A stretch of DNA of 64,000 bases from an uncultured Acetatifactor sp. GTDB lineage: Bacteria > Bacillota > Clostridia > Lachnospirales > Lachnospiraceae. The stretch is from NCBI GenBank assembly GCA_910578185.1, contig CAJTPN010000008.1:62001-126000 (forward strand), in the 5' to 3' direction. Below are positions 7,739-17,149 of this stretch, in pieces (the stretch's first letter is position 1; each line of letters starts with the position of its first letter). Position numbers and translations under genes: made by a program. The notes under the pieces are model-generated. The model saw only the letters and a list, made by a program, of their open reading frames with translations, did no database searches and was not told the origin of the DNA.

Positions 7739-9619
7739 TTATTTCTTCATAGCAGCGTTACGCTGTGCGTTCATTTCCTTGGTCACAGTCTCGCCGCCTG
7801 CAGTCCACCACTGATTCAGAGCCTGCTCCAGACCGGAATCATCAATCTTACCCTTGATATATGCAAGACGTGCATCGCTGATGATCTTGTCAAGTGCTTC
7901 GCCGTTTGTGGTGTAGTAGTCGGAAGTATATCCTGCGCCCTGGTTCACTACCAGATAATTCTGGTTCTCAAGCTTCTGTCTCTCTTCCATCAGCATAATC
8001 GCTGCGGTAGCAGGTGTTTTGTCGACAGGTCTCGCGTTTGCTTCAGCCGTATAGTAAGTAATGACCTGGTTAAAGCCGTCGTTCCACTTTGCACTCTTCA
8101 CGCCAGCTGCCTCCAGCTTCGGCTTGTCTTCTTCCTTGGTAGCCATCCACAGATAAACGTAACCTTCTTCGTCAATCTCATAAGTAACGTCCTGCCAGCC
8201 AAACTCAACCAGATTCATTACATCGCCGTCACAGAACTCGTTCAGAACCCAGAGAGCTCTCTTCAGATCCTCTTCCGTCTTAATGTTGCCGGTCTTGGAA
8301 ATTGCAATAGCGTTGGAAGCCGCACCAAACTGTGCTACGTGAGGCTCATTGTTGCCTGCATCTGTCAGAATCCAACCTCTCAAGGTAAAGATCAGCTCGT
8401 CTTCGTTTTCTGTATCAGGCACGGAACCAAAAGTACCATCGCTGCAGATACGTGTCTCTACCTTACGCAGATCATCCAGCACCTGTATGCCTACGCCGCC
8501 TATGCCGTTACGAACATGTGTGGTAGCCTTTCCTGCGTCAACTTCCTCAAAATCAGGAATACCGTTGGCACCATTGTTGATATAGCCCAGATCATAGAGT
8601 TCGCGCATTTCCTTCAAAAATACCTTGTACTCATCGGTCATTGCGTAGTATACCAGCTGACCGTCCTTGTCAAGCCCCCACTTGTTGGGAACGCCAAACC
8701 ATGCCTGCATAATATCAAACACGCCGCCCCAGTTGTCAAGCATAAGGCCTACAGTATCGTTCTGTCCGTTTCCGTCGGGATCGTTATAGGTAAACTGCTT
8801 CAGCATTTCCTTGAACTGTTCCCAGGTCTCAGGCTCAGGCAAACCAAGCTTGTTGAGCCAGTCCTGACGGAATCCCCAACCGTTACGTCCGCTGGGTCTG
8901 GAACGAGGAAGAGAATAGTTTCTGCCGTTCAGAGCAATCTCTGCCAAAGCGCCTTCAGGAATAGTAGCCAGGTTGTCATAGTCCTGAAGATAATCCGTCA
9001 AATCCCAGAACATAGGATCAGCCAGGGTATATGTCTCCATTACCGGCTCCTGTACCACATTGCCTTCTGAATCTTTCTCGGGCTGTCCGTTTGCATCCAG
9101 CTTATCCTGCATTACCTGATTGCCGTCTGCATCCAACTTAGGCGTCTGATAGGTACCTCCCAATGCTGCGGAATAGAATGCCGCATTGGTACCAACAACC
9201 AAAATATCTGCAACGTCATTTGCCGCATACTTCAGACCAAGACGGTCATAATAGGTTGCGATACTGTCAAACTGCCATGTAATATCCACGTTCAAACGCT
9301 CATTTAATTCTTTTCTAAGACGGTCAAACTGGTCATTCTGCTCTGCATAATGATCCGTATCACCGGGTACAGAAACTACCAGCTTCATGGGCTCCATCTT
9401 TGTGTAGTCTACCGGACCGCTTGGCTCCGGAGTGGAAGAGCTGCTGTTGTCAGCGCTGCCACTGCTGGGTGTAGTGGATGGAGTAGTGCTGCTGGGGCTG
9501 CTGCTACTGCCGCTGGGGCTGGAACTTGAACCGGGATCATCTCCACATGCCGCCATGCTGAGAACCATAGCTGACGCAAGCGCACCGGCAAGAACCTTAC
9601 TTGCTACATTCTTTTTCAT
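7739..9619 (-). CDS. Sugar ABC transporter substrate-binding lipoprotein (LplA/YtcQ-like)
   Basis: This 626-residue extracellular binding protein has a lipoprotein signal peptide whose lipobox ends at C25 (SMAAC). A long Ser/Pro/Thr-rich linker (about 28-70) precedes the binding fold, which contains typical family 1 SBP features such as GWGFRQDWLNKLGLPEPETWEQF (read in pieces). It would capture an oligosaccharide for the permease pair encoded just upstream. It is the last gene of the eight-gene operon, separated from the permease gene by a strong hairpin that may set its mRNA level. RBS: GGAGG. The substrate cannot be read from sequence; pectic oligomers are a guess from PL11 next door. Confidence 0.9.
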   Translation of the reverse strand: MKKNVASKVLAGALASAMVLSMAACGDDPGSSSSPSGSSSSPSSTTPSTTPSSGSADNSSSSTPEPSGPVDYTKMEPMKLVVSVPGDTDHYAEQNDQFDRLRKELNERLNVDITWQFDSIATYYDRLGLKYAANDVADILVVGTNAAFYSAALGGTYQTPKLDADGNQVMQDKLDANGQPEKDSEGNVVQEPVMETYTLADPMFWDLTDYLQDYDNLATIPEGALAEIALNGRNYSLPRSRPSGRNGWGFRQDWLNKLGLPEPETWEQFKEMLKQFTYNDPDGNGQNDTVGLMLDNWGGVFDIMQAWFGVPNKWGLDKDGQLVYYAMTDEYKVFLKEMRELYDLGYINNGANGIPDFEEVDAGKATTHVRNGIGGVGIQVLDDLRKVETRICSDGTFGSVPDTENEDELIFTLRGWILTDAGNNEPHVAQFGAASNAIAISKTGNIKTEEDLKRALWVLNEFCDGDVMNLVEFGWQDVTYEIDEEGYVYLWMATKEEDKPKLEAAGVKSAKWNDGFNQVITYYTAEANARPVDKTPATAAIMLMEERQKLENQNYLVVNQGAGYTSDYYTTNGEALDKIISDARLAYIKGKIDDSGLEQALNQWWTAGGETVTKEMNAQRNAAMKK

Positions 9620-9664
9620 TTTCTACCTCCGTTATAAAAATTAAGTAATTAGTATATATAACCA

Positions 9665-9703
9665 GCGGAAGGGAAAGCTTCTGGGAAAACTTCCCCCTTC
9701 CGC
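9665..9703 (-). other. Intercistronic hairpin between permease and binding-protein genes
   Basis: A perfect 9-bp stem (GCGGAAGGG with CCCTTCCGC) extends inward by an AAG/CTT pairing and has no U-tract. In sugar ABC operons such hairpins often stabilise segments of mRNA so that the binding protein is made in excess. That role is inferred here. Confidence 0.6.
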
Positions 9704-9733
9704 ACAGCTACCGATAAAAAACACATCCCGGGT

Positions 9734-10747
9734 TTATTCGCCCGTGATACCTGTTCTTTCAATACCCTGCATAAACTGTCTCTGTGCAAAGGCAAAGAAC
9801 ACAAGAACAGGAGCGCTAATGATCACCGCGCCAGCCATGACCACCGCATTATTCAAAGTATCCTCACCATCTTCCAATCCAAGCTGCCGCAGCATTTCCG
9901 CCTGTTGGTCAGGCTGTGCGCTAGCCGCCTCAATAATCGCCCCCAATCTGGGAGGAAGGAAGCTGAGTGCGGGAGAACTCACATACAATCCCGGCTCATA
10001 GAAATCATTCCAATGCCATACGACAGAAAGCACCATCGCCACCACCACCGTGGCTTTCGCCAAAGGAAACACTATTCGCCAGTATGTCATCATAAATCCA
10101 CATCCATCGATTCTGGCCGCCTCTTCCAGACTCTTTGGCACCGTCAGGAAAAACTGCCTGAACAGGAATATATACAAGGCGCCTCTCAAGCCAAATCCAA
10201 AAAACGTCGGCACCAGAAGGGGCACGTAGGAATCCAACCAGTTCAAATTGGAATAGGTCAGGTACAGCGGAATGATAATTGTCTGTGTGGGTACAATAAA
10301 TGCCAGCATCACACAACTGAACAATATCTTCTTTAAAGGAAAATTATATCTGGCAAAACCATATCCAACAAAGGAACAGACGATAATATGTCCAAAGGTT
10401 GCAACCAGTGTTACAAACAGAGAGTTCTTGGCATAATCCAAACCATTGATCAACTGCATTGCTATGGCGTAATTCTCAAATTTCACCTCCGTAGGAATCC
10501 AGTTTACGGAGGAACTGTTCAAATCGGAATTGGACATCAGCGAAGTCGTCATCATGTAGAGGAAGGGATACAGGAACACGAATGCAAGCCCCATAACAAG
10601 GAGATACATCACTATCCTCACCAGAATATGCTTAACTCCGGTGCTGCTGGCATACTTCCTCTTGAACAAAGTCCAACGTAGCTGTAAATTAGTCAAATGT
10701 GCGTTTGGGCGCTTTTTCAATTGTGAAGACTCTATGCTTACGCTCAC
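9734..10747 (-). CDS. CUT1 sugar ABC transporter permease (MalG/YesQ type)
   Basis: This 337-residue inner-membrane permease has six predicted TM helices. The EAA loop that docks the ATPase is seen as EEAARIDGCGFMMTYWRIVFPLAK (read in pieces). The C-terminus is longer than usual, with an insertion around DQQAEMLRQLGLEDGED. The start is GTG at 10747, nine bases after a perfect AGGAGG that lies inside the preceding gene. The 59-bp overlap with the upstream permease is therefore genuine and implies coupled translation. It pairs with the permease at 10689-11681 and the lipoprotein at 7739-9619. No ATPase gene is in the window, so a shared MsmX-type ATPase is expected elsewhere. Confidence 0.92.
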   Translation of the reverse strand: MSVSIESSQLKKRPNAHLTNLQLRWTLFKRKYASSTGVKHILVRIVMYLLVMGLAFVFLYPFLYMMTTSLMSNSDLNSSSVNWIPTEVKFENYAIAMQLINGLDYAKNSLFVTLVATFGHIIVCSFVGYGFARYNFPLKKILFSCVMLAFIVPTQTIIIPLYLTYSNLNWLDSYVPLLVPTFFGFGLRGALYIFLFRQFFLTVPKSLEEAARIDGCGFMMTYWRIVFPLAKATVVVAMVLSVVWHWNDFYEPGLYVSSPALSFLPPRLGAIIEAASAQPDQQAEMLRQLGLEDGEDTLNNAVVMAGAVIISAPVLVFFAFAQRQFMQGIERTGITGE

Positions 10748-11681
10748 GTTTCTTTACCTCCTCTACTTCACTGGTATGCATATACTTCTGCATCACCGCA
10801 AATATGACCGCCACCAACACGCCGATAAAGGCGAAATAAATCCAACCAAGCGCGGCGCCATACTGGAACTCCGCATTTTCGAAGCCATATTCCTGTATGT
10901 ATTCCAGCAGCGGATTGTTTATATTGGTAAAAGAATCCACCAGGGTGTATACAATATTCAACAACAGCATGGGGGAGATCATGGGTACCGTAACCTTCCA
11001 GAAAATTTCCCACTCCGTAGCACCGTCGATCTTTGCCGCCTCATACAATGCAGGGGAAATACTCTGCAACCCGGAAAGGAACAGCAGGATCTGAACGCCG
11101 CCCCCCCAGAGCACTGTCACCAAAAGCCCCAGAACTGTCTGTACCACATCCATTATAGTGGTACCGAAATAGCTCAAAACATTGTAGGGAATCAAACGGC
11201 CGTCCATAATATTCAACACCGCACGGTCAACCCCCTGGTTCAACAGCTGCTTCATAACTTCGCCGCTGCCCAACAGAAAGGGGATGAAGAAGATCACACG
11301 GAACAATCCTCTGCACTTAATATCCCTGTTCAAAAGCACCGCTATGATCAAAGTAAGCACAATGGTCAGCGGGAACTGTGTCAATGTCTGTCTTACCGCC
11401 TCCCCGAAGATGGGCAGAAATTCCAGATCCACCACAAAAGCCCTGACAAAATGTTCAATGGTAAAACCCCTGATCTGCATTCCTCTGATCGCCACCTGCG
11501 CTCCCACACTTAAACGAAGCGACATATAGATGGGGTAGATAAAAAACAATATGATTCCGATGATAAAAGGAGTCACAAACACCAGACCCTTTAAGGAATT
11601 TCTGGTATGAAGATCCAATTTAAACTGCTTGCTTTTTGGCTTTGTCTCTTTTTTTGCGTCCTGCTTTACATCCTGTTTCAT
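10689..11681 (-). CDS. CUT1 sugar ABC transporter permease (LplB/YesP type)
   Basis: This 330-residue permease has a basic cytosolic N-terminus, six TM helices and the EAA motif EAAKIDGATEWEIFW. Its 3' end encodes a charged tail (EVEEVKKRERKHR) that also contains the ribosome site and first codons of the next permease gene. Its ATG shares one base with the stop of the DUF5696 gene (TAATG), and GGGGGAGG lies upstream. It forms the membrane channel together with the 9734-10747 permease. Confidence 0.92.
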   Translation of the reverse strand: MKQDVKQDAKKETKPKSKQFKLDLHTRNSLKGLVFVTPFIIGIILFFIYPIYMSLRLSVGAQVAIRGMQIRGFTIEHFVRAFVVDLEFLPIFGEAVRQTLTQFPLTIVLTLIIAVLLNRDIKCRGLFRVIFFIPFLLGSGEVMKQLLNQGVDRAVLNIMDGRLIPYNVLSYFGTTIMDVVQTVLGLLVTVLWGGGVQILLFLSGLQSISPALYEAAKIDGATEWEIFWKVTVPMISPMLLLNIVYTLVDSFTNINNPLLEYIQEYGFENAEFQYGAALGWIYFAFIGVLVAVIFAVMQKYMHTSEVEEVKKRERKHRVFTIEKAPKRTFD

Positions 11682-13957
11682 TACTGCTCACCTCCCCCGA
11701 CAACCACATAACTCTTGGCAGGAACCGCCACTTTATCGGCCGTTACTTCCGCATCGCCATAATTTATATACACGGCTACGCCGTTGGCATATTTCACACG
11801 AACCAAATCATCCTGCAATACAGTGTGCTCCACCATCTGCTGTCCATAGACACAGGATAAATTCTCCTTGAATTCCTTGTAAGTATCTACCACAACCCCT
11901 TCCCAATCATCAAAAGTGGAACTGAACAGCGACTCATAACCTGTATCTCTCAATTTCAGCGCCGATTCATAAGTGAGATTAAAGTAGGGAATGGAACCGC
12001 ACTCCACCCATTTGAGCTTCTGCACCTGCAGATCATAGGAAAGGTTGCCTGCTCCTTCGGTAGAATAAGGGATCAAACCTGACACTACCATCTGTATGAA
12101 AGGCACCGGATAGTCCGTAATAGCCAATCCATAATTGTCCTCTACCAGATTATAGAGATAATCGGCCTGACCAAAGGCAAATTGATGCCCGCCGTTTGAC
12201 GCCACTTTTCTGCCTGCACTTACCGTATCGTTCATGATCTCCTTAAACTTTTCAACAGTCTCAGCTTTTGTAAAAGGAGCGTTCTCATTGAAATCTGCGT
12301 AAGCATAATTGGTCACATCGCTGTAGGCCACACCCAGGAGATCATATTTCTCCAGGTTATTCAAGAACTGGGTATTGCGCCTCTGTATCGCAAGCGGATT
12401 CAACAGATAATAAATGGTACCATCAAACATTTTGGTGCTGATTTCCACATTCAATCCGTCGTAAGCCACATCTCTGTCTTCCGAAAGACCAGACGTATTG
12501 GATGTGGCAAATGTCAGCTCATTTGCCAGATAAACCTGACAGCCGGGATTGGACGCCAGATACTCATTCAAATCCTTCATTCCGCCCTTGCCACCCAACT
12601 GATTTGCAGGCGGCCAGGTCTCATAATCCGAGCTGCCTTTCATCCAGGAGCTAAGCACCACTTCCATGTTCGTGACGCCCTGGGTTCCAAGACGCTCCAT
12701 GATCTCCTGCACCTGCTCAAAATCCGTCATGGGGATATACTCGTCAAAAATCATTCCGTCCTTGGTAACGCCCATCAGAAGCCTCAATGCCAAAGGCATG
12801 TTCTCCCCTGTCACAACCGTATTCTTTAACAGATTGTTTTCAACCAGATAGTCGCGATATAAAGAAGCCATTCCGCTGTAGTTTGCCTTCTCTCCATTTA
12901 GGAAGAAAAATCTCACTTCCCTCTCTCCCGGAATCAGCGTTTTATCAATTCTCTGAACGGATCCGCCGGTTGCCGCAGTGTCCGTACCAGTGGACATGGA
13001 ATACATATCTACATTGTATATATTCCTGACATATAACTCAAATCCGATATGATTCAAATTCACCACATAGCCGGAGGGGTATACCATAACTGCGCTGTTT
13101 TCTCCGCCCTTTGTAAAAGCGGCAAACAAAGCATGATCCCCGTTTTTGATGCCGTACACCGGCATGGAAGAAGTATAACGGCTGTAATTATCACTATACC
13201 ACAAATTTTGAAAATTAACAAACTTATTAGTGTAAGTGTAATAAGTTCCCAATTTAATCTGAGAAGGTCTCGTATCCGCCTTTTCATATGTAGTAATCGC
13301 TCCGCTGCCGTCGGGGTAGAACAGATAGCCTCCCACATCGTTCATGGATGCGCCCATATAAGGCATCAGCTCAATGGTGGTAACCGCATACTTGGAGTCC
13401 TCACGAATCTTTTCCACCGGAACTCTTACCACCAGCTGATCGTCGTCCAGCACATACTCTACAGTGATATAAATACCTGCCCCGGTGAAACCATAAGTCA
13501 CAGACACACCGTTGGCAATATTTTCATAAGAAAGCAATTTACAGTCTCTGCCTGCAAACACCTGTCTGGGACCGGAGTCACGCTTCTTTAAATCGTTGTA
13601 GGTGATGGTGATCGGCGACTGAAGATAAGCAGACCATTGTTTATTGATATTTTTAAGGTCGTACACTTCATTGTCACAGATACTCTTCCACACATAATTG
13701 CTTTCCAGATCCTTCACCTGAATCGCGCCTTTTGCCTCATTATAGAAAAGTTCCAGTCTATCAGTCTTGGCAACGGACACATACGTTCCGGGATCATTGA
13801 AATCCACATTTCCTTCGGGTTCTACATAATCCTCCACAAAAGTAATCGCATTGTTCTTAGCCTCGTTTATGCTGAAGAAACCCCATATCACAAATACGAT
13901 CACGATCAACAGGATGATAATGGTACCCAGTCTTTCCTTTAAAAACTGCTTAACCAT
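11681..13957 (-). CDS. Membrane-anchored DUF5696 protein (putative extracellular glycan-active protein)
   Basis: This 758-residue protein has one N-terminal TM anchor (about residues 11-29), so the bulk faces outside. Residues 30-330 form a beta-rich domain (DUF5696; VKDLESNYVWKS, LMPYMGASMNDVGG). From about 370 a TIM-barrel-like domain follows, with acidic strand ends such as MEVVLSSWMKG, NYAYADFNENAPF and GLAITDYPVPF. The barrel resembles retaining glycoside hydrolases such as GH101, but I cannot point to a proven catalytic pair. The start at 13957 has AAGGAGC about seven bases upstream; an in-frame Met at 13993 lacks one. It is embedded between the two importer halves and couples to the next permease, so a role in processing or presenting the glycan is likely. 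Confidence 0.8.
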   Translation of the reverse strand: MVKQFLKERLGTIIILLIVIVFVIWGFFSINEAKNNAITFVEDYVEPEGNVDFNDPGTYVSVAKTDRLELFYNEAKGAIQVKDLESNYVWKSICDNEVYDLKNINKQWSAYLQSPITITYNDLKKRDSGPRQVFAGRDCKLLSYENIANGVSVTYGFTGAGIYITVEYVLDDDQLVVRVPVEKIREDSKYAVTTIELMPYMGASMNDVGGYLFYPDGSGAITTYEKADTRPSQIKLGTYYTYTNKFVNFQNLWYSDNYSRYTSSMPVYGIKNGDHALFAAFTKGGENSAVMVYPSGYVVNLNHIGFELYVRNIYNVDMYSMSTGTDTAATGGSVQRIDKTLIPGEREVRFFFLNGEKANYSGMASLYRDYLVENNLLKNTVVTGENMPLALRLLMGVTKDGMIFDEYIPMTDFEQVQEIMERLGTQGVTNMEVVLSSWMKGSSDYETWPPANQLGGKGGMKDLNEYLASNPGCQVYLANELTFATSNTSGLSEDRDVAYDGLNVEISTKMFDGTIYYLLNPLAIQRRNTQFLNNLEKYDLLGVAYSDVTNYAYADFNENAPFTKAETVEKFKEIMNDTVSAGRKVASNGGHQFAFGQADYLYNLVEDNYGLAITDYPVPFIQMVVSGLIPYSTEGAGNLSYDLQVQKLKWVECGSIPYFNLTYESALKLRDTGYESLFSSTFDDWEGVVVDTYKEFKENLSCVYGQQMVEHTVLQDDLVRVKYANGVAVYINYGDAEVTADKVAVPAKSYVVVGGGEQ

Positions 13958-14002
13958 ATAAGCTCCTTGCTCCTTTCTGCTGAATTTGTGCAAAAATAAC
14001 CG

Positions 14003-16159
14003 TTATAGGAAATTCAGCTTAAACTCCTCTATGATCGCAATGACAAACTGAATCATTCTGCCTGTCAAGACATAACACAACAGTATCACCAGCCAGAGTA
14101 CCAACATCAGGAACGCCGACATAAACATCATGCCCACCGTCTTTTTCAAGGTATAATTGTTCAGAATCATCATCGCCATAAACAAGATCAGGAACAGTCC
14201 CACATATGCCAACGTCGAGAACACACCATACCAGGATCTCTGGGATTTGGATAAAATATTGGAAAGGAACATCAATGGCGTATTGATCACAATAAAAGGT
14301 ACCAGTGAAAGCGCGGATGTAAAGGTAATCTCACGTATTTTGCTCTCGCCTCCCGATATACTGGTCGCCATAAAGGATGCCGGGATCCAGGACACAGGAA
14401 CAATCCACAGCTTCACCGCCTCAAACACGGGATTCACATCCTCCAGCTCTATGGATGCCAACGGGAAATGTACAATATACAAATATGCCATTCTCACCAC
14501 AAATGCCGTGATGAACAGAATAAAAGGTACCGCCATATTGATCCTGGCGCGATTATACCGAATACCTTCCAGGGTATCAATGGGATGCAGCATGGTGTAG
14601 AAGGAATACATAATTCCCTGTCCAACCCCCATTTTCTTATCCTTGTTGTTCAGATAGCTCCAATAGCCTTTCTTCGCATACTTGTTAAAGAGAAGGAACA
14701 ACACGATCACAACAGCGATAATTAACACCGCGATAAAGAGGATCAGCACAAAATACTGGCGTAAAACCACGTACTTATATTCATCAAAAGCCATTGTATA
14801 AGTATCTCTGTCTCCTACCAGCTGGCTCTCTTCCATGGAGAGCTTATACTGCTCCTGTTTGTAGTAAGTCCTGGCAATACCCACATGGGCAAGATCATAG
14901 TTTTCGTCTATGGCCAGTACCCTGCGCCACAAATCATAAGAGCCTGAGTAATCACCGTTGTTATAAGCAGAAGTAGCCGCGTGTACCAGGTTGATAAATT
15001 CCGTAGGCTCAAACACCTGGATATTGGCATTAATTCTGTCCAGGATGAGCAGATTGCCCTTGCTGTCCACATCGATAGCCGATGCCCTGGTAAAGCTGCC
15101 CTTTCTCTCGCCCAGCCCACCGAAAGCCACCAGCATTCTGCCGTCCTGATCATACTGGTAAACCTTACCGTTTAACTGCTCAATCACGGTGACAATGCCT
15201 TCCTCGTCAACACAGATGTCCGTAAAGATGGGCTCGATATACATACCATCGTCGTTAAAGTACTCGCCGAATTTAAAGGTATTACCGGCAACAACTGATT
15301 TCAATATCTTATTGTTGATGAAATCCGTAATGGGATTCCGGATGGCGTTTCCAACCGTCTTGTACTTCCTGTAGATGTTGGTACCAATGGAATTGAGCTT
15401 CTTGATCTCGCCTTCCTCACGCTCCATACTGGTCGCATAGATCATTCCGTCATCGCCCAGGGTCAGATTAATATAAGAAGAAGCAAGACGCTTAGATATG
15501 AACTTCTTCTGTTCTTCCGATGCAAAAATTCTCATCAGCGCTTCCGTCAGATCATAGCCAATGTTGGTTTGACCATAATAACCGCGGAAATCTCCGTTAC
15601 CGTCGAGAGCCATGATATTTTCGCCCCTGACCACGTAGATATAACCTGTCTTGCTGACAATCAATTTTGTGGGGGAAAATACGTTGCCTGTCTCAAGACT
15701 GCTCTCCGGATTCAGGAATTCCTCCACAAACTTTCCCTCCGGATCCATATGCACGATACGCCTGTTCTCCGTATCGGACACATACATATCGCCGTCCTCA
15801 TCCACATAAATGCCCTGGGGGCTTTTAAATGCCTTGTCTGGTCCGTAAAATACATTTACCGTCTCATAATTACTGTTCATCTTGACAACACGATTGTTGC
15901 CGGTATCCACAACATAGATGTCATCGTTGTGATCCACAAAGAGATCCTGCGGATTGCTAAAGTATTGCATTTTATCCTCGTAATCCCCGATATTGTTGAT
16001 CGTCCTCACCACGTTATAGGACTGGGGAACGGGCTGTCGATAATTGTTATCACCGGTCACATAATTGTCCGAAACCGCAGCCATTGCCGTCTGGGAAACC
16101 GAAAGCATACATGTGATACCGGCTAACAGGCCAATGCCTATTCTCTTCAGCGACTTCAT
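14003..16159 (-). CDS. NHL beta-propeller / TPR / YIP1 multi-pass membrane protein
   Basis: This 718-residue protein starts with a signal peptide (residues 1-27, ending TAMAA). An NHL-type six-bladed propeller follows (about 45-385), with repeats such as NPQDLFVDHNDDIYVVDTGNNRVV (in pieces), SPQGIYVDEDGDMYVSDTENRRI and ASAIDVDSKGNLLILDRINANI. Next come a short TPR (about 395-450), one TM (about 465-490) and a YIP1 domain with five or six TM helices (about 535-718). The propeller would sit outside the membrane. It lies in the middle of the importer operon, 19 bp after a permease and 45 bp before the DUF5696 gene. YIP1 partners of CUT1 importers recur in Firmicutes, but their function is unknown. 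Confidence 0.85.
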   Translation of the reverse strand: MKSLKRIGIGLLAGITCMLSVSQTAMAAVSDNYVTGDNNYRQPVPQSYNVVRTINNIGDYEDKMQYFSNPQDLFVDHNDDIYVVDTGNNRVVKMNSNYETVNVFYGPDKAFKSPQGIYVDEDGDMYVSDTENRRIVHMDPEGKFVEEFLNPESSLETGNVFSPTKLIVSKTGYIYVVRGENIMALDGNGDFRGYYGQTNIGYDLTEALMRIFASEEQKKFISKRLASSYINLTLGDDGMIYATSMEREEGEIKKLNSIGTNIYRKYKTVGNAIRNPITDFINNKILKSVVAGNTFKFGEYFNDDGMYIEPIFTDICVDEEGIVTVIEQLNGKVYQYDQDGRMLVAFGGLGERKGSFTRASAIDVDSKGNLLILDRINANIQVFEPTEFINLVHAATSAYNNGDYSGSYDLWRRVLAIDENYDLAHVGIARTYYKQEQYKLSMEESQLVGDRDTYTMAFDEYKYVVLRQYFVLILFIAVLIIAVVIVLFLLFNKYAKKGYWSYLNNKDKKMGVGQGIMYSFYTMLHPIDTLEGIRYNRARINMAVPFILFITAFVVRMAYLYIVHFPLASIELEDVNPVFEAVKLWIVPVSWIPASFMATSISGGESKIREITFTSALSLVPFIVINTPLMFLSNILSKSQRSWYGVFSTLAYVGLFLILFMAMMILNNYTLKKTVGMMFMSAFLMLVLWLVILLCYVLTGRMIQFVIAIIEEFKLNFL

Positions 16160-16177
16160 ATCTTCCCTCCATTCCGA

Positions 16178-17059
16178 TTAACCTTTGATTCCTGAATATG
16201 TCATAGTTTCCATAACCTGGCCCTGCTTAATCACGAAGATAATGACCGTGGGCGCCGTCATAAGGAAGCTTGCCGCAGCAACTGCACCCGCACGTCCTAC
16301 CGACATGCCCGCAGCACCGCCGCCGATTGTCTGTAATGCCAAAGGCAGAGTCTTCATCGCCTGGCTGGTAACGTAAATCAATGGAGAAAAGTAATCATTC
16401 CAGTTATTCACAAAGGAGAACACCGTCAGCGTCGCTGTCGCAGGCTTCAGTGCCGGCAGAACCATCTGAAGGAATATTCTCATCTCTCCCGCTCCGTCAA
16501 TTCTTGCCGCTTCCAGCAATTCGTCCGGATACTGCTCCATAAACTGCTTGATCAGGAAGATATTGTATGCCACTGCAATATTGGGCAGAATCAACGCCCC
16601 GTATGTATTGATCAGCCCCAATCCATTTACCACCATATAACTGGGGATCTTGGTAACATGAGCGGAGAACATCAGCGCAATCAGGATCAGGTTAAACAGG
16701 AATTTCCCGCCCGGAGGCTTAAGCTTCACCAGCGCATAAGCGCCCATACTGGATACGGTCAAAGTGCAAAGCACGATGATAGTGGTAATAATAATACTGT
16801 TAAAAGCGTATCTGGTAAACGGAACCGTAGAGCTTCCCAGTGAAACCACCAGATCGGAGAAATTCTTCGTCGTAGGATTTCTCACAAAAAACTGAGGCGG
16901 ATATACGAAAAGTTCATCCAACGGTTTAAATGCGGTGCTAATCAGGTATATCAGAGGCAGAGCGGTAAAGCACACCAGCGCTATCATAACCACATACAAA
17001 AGGACTTTCGAGAATGTGATATGCAGCCATTGACCCCTGAACCATCTAATCTTTAACAT
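16178..17059 (-). CDS. CUT1 sugar ABC transporter permease (MalG type)
   Basis: This 293-residue permease has six TM helices and the EAA loop LLEAARIDGAGEMRIFLQMVLP (in pieces). The start at 17059 (MLKIRW) follows GAGAGGGAC; the in-frame Met at 17098 has no ribosome site and lies in the intercistronic hairpin region. With the 17150-18064 permease it forms the second importer channel of the operon, served by the large binding protein at 18061-21009. Confidence 0.92.
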   Translation of the reverse strand: MLKIRWFRGQWLHITFSKVLLYVVMIALVCFTALPLIYLISTAFKPLDELFVYPPQFFVRNPTTKNFSDLVVSLGSSTVPFTRYAFNSIIITTIIVLCTLTVSSMGAYALVKLKPPGGKFLFNLILIALMFSAHVTKIPSYMVVNGLGLINTYGALILPNIAVAYNIFLIKQFMEQYPDELLEAARIDGAGEMRIFLQMVLPALKPATATLTVFSFVNNWNDYFSPLIYVTSQAMKTLPLALQTIGGGAAGMSVGRAGAVAAASFLMTAPTVIIFVIKQGQVMETMTYSGIKG

Positions 17060-17100
17060 TGTAGTCCCTCTCTTTCCTTGATTATTAGTATACGGCACCC

Positions 17101-17142
17101 GGAAGACCGGGGGAACGGCACTGCCGCCGCCCCATGTCTTCC
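17101..17142 (-). other. Intercistronic hairpin between the two permeases of importer 2
   Basis: Outer arms GGAAGAC / GTCTTCC enclose a G/C-rich inner stem (CGGCA / TGCCG, with GGGG / CCCC). It starts 7 bp after the stop of the upstream permease and lacks a U-run, so it is more likely an mRNA processing or stability element than a terminator. Confidence 0.55.
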
Positions 17143-17149
17143 TCCCGCA

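Noticed and set aside
8339..9070. 243-codon plus-strand frame under the solute-binding protein gene
   Set aside because: Antisense shadow with no supporting signals. The same holds for similar frames at 10641-11513, 20194-20985 and 24839-25708.
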